Origin: Lachnoclostridium sp. UBA739
GTDB lineage: Bacteria; Bacillota_A; Clostridia; Lachnospirales; Lachnospiraceae
Reading direction: 5' to 3'
NCBI GenBank assembly: GCA_002297865.1
Contig: DBKX01000212.1
Span: 1-12,009, forward strand
DNA length: 12,009 nt
The notes under the pieces were generated by a model. It made no database searches. It worked only from the letters and a program-made list of their open reading frames with translations, and was not told the DNA's origin. Shown one piece after another: positions 7,895 to 12,009 of this stretch. The first letter of the stretch is position 1. Each line of letters starts with the position of its first letter. A program made the translations under genes and the position numbers.

Positions 7895-7991
7895 GTTTCA
7901 CCTCCAATACCTGTACTTTTCTATTTTCATATATATTAGAAAATAATAAAACTTAGAACTTTAATTGGCTTTTAAATTTGCATGGTTGTTG

Positions 7992-7997
7992 TATAAT
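7992..7997 (+). promoter_or_regulatory. Probable -10 element for the PHP-domain gene
   Basis: A perfect TATAAT lies 34 bp before the chosen ATG at 8031. No good -35 is present at 16-18 bp; TTGGCT at 7965-7970 is 21 bp away. The position between divergent genes supports a promoter here, but its strength is uncertain. Confidence 0.45.
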
Positions 7998-8030
7998 AAA
8001 AGCAATACTTCATACGAAAGGATGACTCAT

Positions 8031-8873
8031 ATGATAGATTTACATGTACATTCCAACATTTCTGATGGAACGTTATCACCTTCAAAGGTTATTGATCTTG
8101 CCGTCCAACACGGATTAAAAGCAATTGCCCTTACTGATCACGATACTGTAGGAGGAATTGGAGAAGCCAGTGCACGCGCCTCCTATTATCAACAAAAAGG
8201 AACCGACTTTACATTAATCCCAGGAGTTGAATTATCCGTCGGTTATAAAAAAAGAGACATTCATATATTAGGCCTTTATATTGATCCTAAAAATAAAGAA
8301 TTTCTTGCACTTCTAGATCAAATGGTTACAGAACGAGAAGATCGAAATCAAAAAATGGTTCAAAACTTTCAGGATAATGGAATTCAAATCACTTTGGATG
8401 AGTTAAAAGAAGAATCAAAAGAAGCTGTTATTACAAGAGCACATTTTGCAAAGCTTTTGGTTAGAAAGCATTATGCAGCATCAACGAAAGAAGCATTTAT
8501 AAAGTACTTAAATGAAGATGGCAAATATTATGTAAACCGCAAATTCATAACTCCTGAGCAGGCAATCGATACAATTACACAAGCAGGTGGTGTTCCTATT
8601 TTAGCGCACCCTATGCTGTATCATTTGCCCGATGAAGAACTTGACAGCCTGATCGCACGACTAACAAAACATGGCCTAAAAGGAATTGAAACTATCTACT
8701 CCACTTACACGAAAGAAGAGGAACAAAAAGTGAGAACTCTTGCAAATAAGTATAACCTGATTCTTACTGGCGGCTCTGATTTTCATGGCGAAGTAAAGCC
8801 AGACATTTCAATTGGAACAGGCAGAGGAAATCTTGTTATACCAGACGAGCTGCTCAATCAGTTTTCAAAATGA
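8031..8873 (+). CDS. PHP-domain phosphoesterase, YciV/RNase AM-like
   Basis: Metal-dependent phosphoesterase of the polymerase and histidinol phosphatase superfamily. Family members of this form (YciV/TrpH, RNase AM) trim short oligoribonucleotides or hydrolyse 3',5'-nucleoside bisphosphates. The 280-residue product carries the metal-binding set in order: HVH (His5, His7), SDGTLSP with Asp12, TDHDTVGG (35-42), PGVELS with Glu67, HILGLYID with His78, LAHP with His193, and GGSDFHG with Asp250 and His252. The region between about 95 and 175 is the insertion usual for this subfamily. I chose ATG 8031, with AAAGGA 8 nt or so upstream. A longer in-frame reading from 7965 would run through the promoter region. 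It is the only plus-strand gene in a minus-strand block and converges on yajC. Substrate is inferred from family. Confidence 0.85.
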   Translation: MIDLHVHSNISDGTLSPSKVIDLAVQHGLKAIALTDHDTVGGIGEASARASYYQQKGTDFTLIPGVELSVGYKKRDIHILGLYIDPKNKEFLALLDQMVTEREDRNQKMVQNFQDNGIQITLDELKEESKEAVITRAHFAKLLVRKHYAASTKEAFIKYLNEDGKYYVNRKFITPEQAIDTITQAGGVPILAHPMLYHLPDEELDSLIARLTKHGLKGIETIYSTYTKEEEQKVRTLANKYNLILTGGSDFHGEVKPDISIGTGRGNLVIPDELLNQFSK

Positions 8874-8898
8874 TCCTAATGAACTTTCTTGGTATCAA

Positions 8899-8929
8899 AA
8901 AAGGTTGCAACACTAGGCTGCAACCTTTT
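8899..8929. terminator. Bidirectional terminator between the PHP gene and yajC
   Basis: Perfect 11-bp arms AAAAGGTTGCA (8899-8909) and TGCAACCTTTT (8919-8929) flank a 9-nt loop. The hairpin lies between convergent genes ending at 8873 and 8943. The A run on the left gives a six-T tail for minus-strand (yajC) transcription, and four Ts serve the plus strand. It should terminate both transcripts, more strongly yajC. Confidence 0.85.
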
Positions 8930-8942
8930 CTCAATTCAAGCT

Positions 8943-9263
8943 TTAAGCATCTTTATTTACTTTTTCAACATCCTGAATGAATTCTTTTTTCATTGGAATA
9001 CGACAGTTTTTATTGTTACCAAATTCAACAATTACAATTTCTGGCATTACATCAATTATAACACCATAGAAGCCGCTGCTTGTTAAAACACTGTCTCCTG
9101 TTTCAACAGAAGCTACTAATGCTGCATGTGCTCTCTCTTGCTTCTTCTGTGGACGAATTAGTAAGAAGTAGAAAATTACAAACATTAACACTAAAGGTAA
9201 AATTGTTGCAGCTAGTGATCCTGCTGTAGATGGGGCTGCTGCTAACACAGATAAAGTCATCAT
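8943..9263 (-). CDS. yajC: Preprotein translocase accessory subunit YajC
   Basis: Small single-span inner-membrane protein that associates with SecDF and the SecYEG translocon. The 106-residue product begins with a short N-terminal segment and one TM helix (about 18-37, ending FYFLLIRPQKKQ). A cytoplasmic domain follows with the family pattern VETGDSVLTSSGFYGVI (about 53-69), VIVEFG and a Lys-rich C-terminus. AGGAGG lies 6 nt before the first of two adjacent ATG codons (9261-9263 and 9258-9260), and either could be used. It follows tgt by 89 bp with its own promoter-like sequence. The tgt-yajC pairing is widespread in bacteria. SecDF is encoded about 3 kb downstream. Confidence 0.95.
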   Translation of the reverse strand: MMTLSVLAAAPSTAGSLAATILPLVLMFVIFYFLLIRPQKKQERAHAALVASVETGDSVLTSSGFYGVIIDVMPEIVIVEFGNNKNCRIPMKKEFIQDVEKVNKDA

Positions 9264-9340
9264 AGTGTTCCTCCTAAGTTATCTTTATTAAGTGTGACGT
9301 CAGGTTTTGTCCTTTCGCCTCATTACACTCGAATATACGC

Positions 9341-9349
9341 ATTATAACA
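9341..9349 (-). promoter_or_regulatory. Extended -10 promoter for yajC
   Basis: On the minus strand TATAAT (9341-9346) is preceded by TGT, a TGnTATAAT extended -10, only a few bases past the tgt stop codon. No convincing -35 is visible within the end of tgt. It predicts a leader of about 70 nt before yajC, so yajC need not depend on tgt transcription. Confidence 0.5.
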
Positions 9350-9352
9350 CAC

Positions 9353-10483
9353 TTATTCTCCTTGTGCCATACTTTCAAGTTTTGCTTTTTTATATTCTTT
9401 AAATCTATGCTGTTCAATCGCTTCACGGATTTCTTCCATCATTTTGTTGTAGAAATATAAATTGTGTGTTACAAGCAGTCTTAAGCCTAGCATTTCCTTT
9501 GCTTTCAATAAATGTCTGATATATGCTCGGCTATATGTCTGGCAAACCGGACATTGACAGCCTGCTTCAATTGGTTTGTCATCCAATTCATATTTTGCAT
9601 TTAATAAATTCATTTTTCCATGATTTGTATAGGCATGTCCATGTCTACCATTACGTGCAGGATAAACACAGTCAAAGAAATCAACTCCACGCTCTACTGC
9701 TTCTAGAATATTCGCCGGAGTTCCAACACCCATTAAGTAAGTTGGCTTTTCAAGTGGTAAATACGGAACTGTCTTCTCAATTATATCATACATTTCTTCA
9801 TGACTTTCTCCAACCGCAAGTCCACCAAGGGCATAACCATCTAAGTCCATCTCAGATATGCGTTTTGCATGTTCAATACGAATATCTGCAAAAGTACCAC
9901 CTTGATTGATACCAAATAACATCTGTTTGGGATTAATTGTATCAGGTAGTTCATTTAGACGTTTCATTTCTTTCACACAACGCTCTAACCATCTCGTAGT
10001 ACGGTCAACAGAATTCTGCATATACTCACGAGTTGCTGGATGTGGAGGGCACTCATCGAAAGCCATCGCTATGGTAGATGCTAAATTAGACTGAATCTGC
10101 ATACTTTCTTCAGGTCCCATGAAAATTTTCCTTCCATCAACATGAGACTGAAAATAAACACCCTCTTCTTTAATTTTACGAAGTCCTTTTAATGAAAACA
10201 CCTGGAATCCGCCTGAATCTGTCAAAATTGGCTTATCCCAAACCATGAATTTATGAAGACCACCCATTTGTTTTACAACTTTATCACCTGGACGAACGTG
10301 TAAATGATACGTATTCGATAATTCCACTTGTGTCCCGATCGTCTGTAAGTCCATTGTTGAAACGGCGCCCTTAATGGCAGCTGCCGTTCCAACGTTCATA
10401 AAAACAGGAGTTTGAATTACACCGTGCACTGTATGAAACTCTCCTCTTTTCGCTTGCCCATCTTGAGTTATTAATCGATACAT
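9353..10483 (-). CDS. tgt: tRNA-guanine transglycosylase (queuosine pathway)
   Basis: Exchanges guanine-34 of tRNAs with GUN anticodons for preQ1, the first tRNA-bound step to queuosine. From the chosen start the product is 376 residues. Visible are the TDSGGFQVFSL motif with catalytic Asp89, GINQGG (191-196), the GGLAVGE loop (220-226), and FDCVYPARNGRHGHAYT (270-286) with nucleophile Asp271. The zinc site is Cys309, Cys311, Cys314 and His340. I prefer the ATG at 10483: GGAG lies 6 nt upstream of it. The in-frame ATG at 10495 has no ribosome binding site and would add only four residues. It lies 78 bp after the HPr-like gene, and a 9-bp inverted repeat precedes it. No preQ1 riboswitch was recognised in the leader, and no queC/D/E/F genes are in the window. 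Confidence 0.96.
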   Translation of the reverse strand: MYRLITQDGQAKRGEFHTVHGVIQTPVFMNVGTAAAIKGAVSTMDLQTIGTQVELSNTYHLHVRPGDKVVKQMGGLHKFMVWDKPILTDSGGFQVFSLKGLRKIKEEGVYFQSHVDGRKIFMGPEESMQIQSNLASTIAMAFDECPPHPATREYMQNSVDRTTRWLERCVKEMKRLNELPDTINPKQMLFGINQGGTFADIRIEHAKRISEMDLDGYALGGLAVGESHEEMYDIIEKTVPYLPLEKPTYLMGVGTPANILEAVERGVDFFDCVYPARNGRHGHAYTNHGKMNLLNAKYELDDKPIEAGCQCPVCQTYSRAYIRHLLKAKEMLGLRLLVTHNLYFYNKMMEEIREAIEQHRFKEYKKAKLESMAQGE

Positions 10484-10500
10484 TTCTTTCTCCATTCTGC

Positions 10501-10527
10501 TACTACATAATCATCATATATGTAGTA
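10501..10527 (-). repeat. 9-bp inverted repeat upstream of tgt
   Basis: TACTACATA (10501-10509) and TATGTAGTA (10519-10527) are perfect inverted repeats separated by 9 bp, in the 78-bp gap between the HPr-like gene and tgt. The repeat ends 8 bp before the tgt GGAG site. No T run follows, so it is not a standard terminator. It could be an operator or an RNA stem affecting tgt translation. Confidence 0.5.
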
Positions 10528-10561
10528 TTTCCTCATTTTCTGTTATTAATATATATTCAGC

Positions 10562-10786
10562 TTAAGATGCAAATTTATTCAATGTGTATTCGAAATCCCT
10601 GTTATATCCTTGGCAAGAAACATTCAAAACTCTAGTCAAATCTAAGCTTAACACGCCTAGTAAAGATTTTGCATCTACAATGATACGATTATAGAAAATA
10701 TCAATATCAAAGTCACAAGCTGACGCCGCATTGACGAACTCCTTTACTTCCTCAATCTGCGTCAATCTAATCTTTCTTGTCTCCAT
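10562..10786 (-). CDS. HPr-like protein lacking the active-site histidine (Crh-like)
   Basis: The 74-residue product aligns without gaps to HPr across the region before and around regulatory Ser46. NAASACDFDIDIFYNRIIVDAKS (19-41) matches the B. subtilis HPr stretch ending in KS46, and GVLSLDL (44-50) matches GVMSLGI. Counting back, the position of the PTS histidine (His15) is Gln10, and the adjacent Arg-Pro is Glu-Glu, so it cannot carry phosphate from Enzyme I. The Ser46 equivalent (Ser41) is kept. This resembles Crh, the Gln15 regulatory paralogue that partners CcpA, but the protein is about 10 residues shorter than HPr, mostly at its ends. I chose the ATG at 10786 with a weak GAAGAG site 8 nt upstream. 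A longer reading from TTG 10831 covers likely promoter sequence. Regulatory role is inferred. Confidence 0.75.
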   Translation of the reverse strand: METRKIRLTQIEEVKEFVNAASACDFDIDIFYNRIIVDAKSLLGVLSLDLTRVLNVSCQGYNRDFEYTLNKFAS

Positions 10787-10923
10787 GAATATCACTCTTC
10801 TTTCTATATAATACTTGACATTTTGCAACAATAAATAGTTATATCATCTTTTCACTTTTCCGTCAATAAATTCTTGGCTTTCTCCCTAAAAACTGATATT
10901 TCATAAAATTATTTATACTTTTA

Positions 10924-10958
10924 ACATTTCGTCTTTAAATATGACACATTTCGTCTTT
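10924..10958 (+). repeat. 13-bp perfect direct repeat, 22-bp period, in a promoter region
   Basis: ACATTTCGTCTTT occurs at 10924-10936 and again at 10946-10958, a start-to-start distance of 22 bp, about two helical turns. The layout is what LytTR-type response regulators (AgrA, ComE, VirR) recognise: two direct 9-bp repeats spaced 12-13 bp, often resembling ACAnTTcag. It ends 7 bp before a -10-like element for the gene at 11002. The regulator's identity is inference. Confidence 0.6.
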
Positions 10959-10976
10959 TTCCGAATATAGTATAGT
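10946..10976 (+). promoter_or_regulatory. Promoter region of the cysteine-rich surface protein gene
   Basis: TATAGT is present twice (10966-10971 and 10971-10976), about 30 bp before the ATG at 11002. ATGACA at 10941-10946 resembles a -35 but is 19 bp from the first. Alternatively, AC (10946-10947), 16 bp, then AATATAGTA (10964-10972) matches the sporulation sigma-K pattern AC-N16-CATAnnnTA with one mismatch. Which sigma factor acts here cannot be decided from sequence. Confidence 0.5.
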
Positions 10977-11001
10977 ATAAAATTTAAAAGGAGTGTTCCT
11001 T

Positions 11002-11619
11002 ATGAGATGTAATAATAATTGTTGTAAAAATAGATGTTTTAGAAACGGTGGTAATTTCCAAAACTCCGATAATTATTTTAGACAGATGGAACCAAAAGGC
11101 TATCAGTCCACGAATCAATGTGATGTATTTACAGCACTTTCCACAACACCTCAGACTGTTACTGGTGATGCAGTAACACCGCTTACTTTTACAAATATCT
11201 TATATCAATATGGTACTGCCATTCAGGCAACAACAGGCACTTCCAGCCTTTATATTACAAAACCAGGTTTATACCAGATTTCTTACACAATTGCAGCCAC
11301 AGATACAGAAGATGCTGGTGCAGATGCAGGTGCATTTACTGCTTATGTACTTCGAAACCAAACACAAGCTGCTAATGCAACAGCTACAATTGCTGCTGGC
11401 GGAACAGGTATTTTAAGCGATACAGAACTCTTCTATGTATCATACAGGGATTTTCCTCTCACATTATCACTAGACGTTACAAGTACCGCAGCAACTTCAA
11501 GCTATGTTTTCATTATCACTATCAATAAAATCTGTTCCTGTGGCAATGAATACTGCGGATATGACTTTGGACCAGGTAATGCACCTTGTTTTGCACAAAA
11601 CGGTTTGGATACAATCTAA
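11002..11619 (+). CDS. Cysteine-rich protein with BclA/C1q-like beta domain
   Basis: The 205-residue product has three parts. The N-terminus is Cys- and Asn-rich (MRCNNNCCKNRCF, Cys 3, 7, 8, 12). Residues about 42-177 form a Thr/Ala-rich beta-strand domain with the pattern of the BclA C-terminal/TNF-C1q jelly roll: LYITKPGLYQISYTI (83-97), AYVLRN (114-119) and a final SYVFIITINKI (167-177). A Cys-rich tail ends it (Cys 178, 180, 185, 196). There are no collagen-like Gly-X-Y repeats, signal peptide or TM helix. Such domains sit on exosporium or spore-surface proteins, and disulfide cross-linking through the terminal cysteines would fit. AAAAGGAG lies 8 nt before the ATG, and a terminator follows 47 bp after the stop. 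The in-frame GTG at 10993 overlaps the ribosome binding site and was rejected. Spore location is inferred. Confidence 0.7.
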   Translation: MRCNNNCCKNRCFRNGGNFQNSDNYFRQMEPKGYQSTNQCDVFTALSTTPQTVTGDAVTPLTFTNILYQYGTAIQATTGTSSLYITKPGLYQISYTIAATDTEDAGADAGAFTAYVLRNQTQAANATATIAAGGTGILSDTELFYVSYRDFPLTLSLDVTSTAATSSYVFIITINKICSCGNEYCGYDFGPGNAPCFAQNGLDTI

Positions 11620-11666
11620 TAAACAAAGCGTATGATTCATTAAATTCTAAATTGTAATTTGTTTGC

Positions 11667-11706
11667 AGAATCCTTCATCTAATACGGTGAAGGATTCTCT
11701 TTTTTT
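11667..11706 (+). terminator. Strong intrinsic terminator after the cysteine-rich protein gene
   Basis: Perfect 11-bp arms AGAATCCTTCA (11667-11677) and TGAAGGATTCT (11688-11698) surround a 10-nt loop. They are followed by C and seven Ts (11700-11706). It isolates the upstream gene from the tRNA unit. Confidence 0.93.
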
Positions 11707-11768
11707 CCTGTTTTTCATTGTCTTTCGTCCCCACTATTGTGAATTTTTCATAGGTAATCTATAGTAAT

Positions 11769-11804
11769 AAACCTTTTTTTAAAATTTTGTTGACAAAAAG
11801 GTTT
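11769..11804 (+). repeat. 10-bp inverted repeat overlapping the tRNA-Trp promoter
   Basis: AAACCTTTTT (11769-11778) and AAAAAGGTTT (11795-11804) are perfect inverted repeats 16 bp apart. The right arm begins on the last base of the -35 element. It could be an operator, or simply reflect A/T-rich upstream-element sequence. Confidence 0.35.
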
Positions 11805-11818
11805 TCATGTTATATCAT
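11790..11818 (+). promoter_or_regulatory. Promoter for the tRNA-Trp unit
   Basis: Consensus TTGACA (11790-11795), a 17-bp spacer, and TATCAT (11813-11818, five of six matches). The -35 is preceded by A/T-rich sequence that could act as an upstream element. The predicted start is near 11825, about 35 nt before the tRNA. This is the best-matching promoter in the window, as expected for a stable RNA gene. Confidence 0.85.
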
Positions 11819-11858
11819 ATAGTAGCAATGTGGCTAACACATAAAACAAAAATGCAAT

Positions 11859-11931
11859 AGGGGTATAGTTCAGTTGGTAGAATATCGGTCTCCAAAACCG
11901 CAGGTCGTGGGTTCAAGTCCTACTGCCCCTG
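11859..11931 (+). tRNA. trnW: tRNA-Trp (anticodon CCA)
   Basis: The 73-nt gene folds as a full cloverleaf. Acceptor arm AGGGGTA pairs with TGCCCCT (one U-G pair), D arm GTTC/GAAT, and the anticodon loop CTCCAAA has CCA at positions 34-36. The T arm carries GGTTCAAGTCC, and the discriminator base is G73, typical of bacterial tRNA-Trp. The 3' CCA is not encoded (GTTAAG follows), so it must be added after transcription. The first pair of the anticodon stem (27-43) is a U-C mismatch. An intrinsic terminator follows within 4 nt. Confidence 0.96.
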
Positions 11932-11934
11932 TTA

Positions 11935-11963
11935 AGATCAAATCAAAGGATTTGGTCTTTTTT
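11935..11963 (+). terminator. Intrinsic terminator after tRNA-Trp
   Basis: A 10-bp stem, AGATCAAATC (11935-11944) with GATTTGGTCT (11949-11958), includes one U-G pair and closes a 4-nt loop. The T run spans 11958-11963. It begins only 3 nt after the tRNA, and lies between it and the next tRNA start. Confidence 0.85.
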
Positions 11964-11989
11964 AAACAATGAAAACAAAATAAATGCAT

Positions 11990-12009
11990 AGGGGTATAGT
12001 TCAGTTGGT
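11990..12009 (+). tRNA. Start of a second tRNA, probably tRNA-Trp (cut by window edge)
   Basis: The last 20 bases are identical to the first 20 of the tRNA-Trp at 11859. The sequence before it (AAATGCAT against AAATGCAAT) is also similar, suggesting a tandem duplication with a 131-bp period. The anticodon lies outside the window, so identity as a second tRNA-Trp is inferred. Confidence 0.75.

Noticed and set aside
7965..8030. N-terminal extension of the PHP protein
   Set aside because: It contains the TATAAT promoter element and starts from a non-ATG codon without a ribosome binding site. The conserved PHP domain begins exactly at ATG 8031.
9264..9340. yajC leader considered as a riboswitch or structured RNA
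   Set aside because: AGTGT/ACACT and AGG/CCT can pair, but with large internal loops, and the sequence matches no riboswitch consensus that I recognise.
9523..10094. Two plus-strand open frames inside tgt
   Set aside because: They are antisense to a well-conserved enzyme, rich in codons forced by the opposite strand, and have no ribosome binding sites.
10496..10561. preQ1 riboswitch before tgt
   Set aside because: The short gap lacks the preQ1-I hairpin and A-rich tail pattern. Only a plain inverted repeat is present.
10787..10831. N-terminal extension of the HPr-like protein from a TTG
   Set aside because: No ribosome binding site, AT-rich promoter-like sequence, and HPr homology begins only after the ATG at 10786.
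11210..11416. Gln/Leu-rich open frame inside the cysteine-rich protein gene
   Set aside because: It is a shifted reading of the Ala/Thr/Gln-rich repeat-like coding sequence, with no ribosome binding site.

Overview
The window looks like chromosomal, low-G+C DNA of an anaerobic Firmicute, most likely of the Clostridia and plausibly Lachnospiraceae. This rests on the AT-rich composition, strong GGAGG-type ribosome binding sites, a fused SecDF, the presence of the SCIFF ('six cysteines in forty-five residues') peptide system, and clostridial-type gene order. The taxonomic placement is an inference. No insertion sequence, integrase, phage gene or CRISPR array was seen.

From right to left, most genes lie on the minus strand and form a recognisable clostridial housekeeping block: an HPr-like protein (10562-10786), tgt (9353-10483), yajC (8943-9263), a TIGR04086-type membrane protein (7520-7894), the SCIFF precursor scfA (7241-7381), its radical SAM maturase scfB (5766-7133), secDF (3573-5717), recJ (1673-3433), apt (1068-1592) and a ROK-family fructokinase (117-995). 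The 46-residue scfA starts at a non-ATG codon and sits between two larger genes, so it is easy to miss. A PHP-domain phosphoesterase (8031-8873) lies on the opposite strand inside this block, between yajC and the TIGR04086 gene. It shares a bidirectional terminator with yajC.

The genes fall into a few themes. Protein export is represented by yajC and secDF. A ribosomally made, post-translationally thioether-linked peptide is represented by scfA and scfB, with two tandem hairpins between them that may set the precursor-to-enzyme ratio. Nucleic-acid and base metabolism is covered by tgt, recJ, apt and the PHP enzyme. Sugar metabolism or its regulation is covered by the ROK kinase and an HPr variant with Gln in place of the catalytic His but the regulatory Ser retained, a Crh-like pattern.

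The right end (10787-12009) is on the plus strand. A cysteine-rich protein with a BclA/C1q-like beta domain (11002-11619), possibly a spore-surface protein, follows a promoter region carrying a perfect 13-bp direct repeat with 22-bp period. Then comes a strong intrinsic terminator, a well-formed promoter, a complete tRNA-Trp(CCA), another terminator, and the first 20 nt of an apparently identical second tRNA cut by the window edge.

I found no clearly undescribed multi-gene system. The items most worth a second look are the repeat-bearing promoter and cysteine-rich surface protein, the Crh-like HPr variant, and the hairpins between scfA and scfB.
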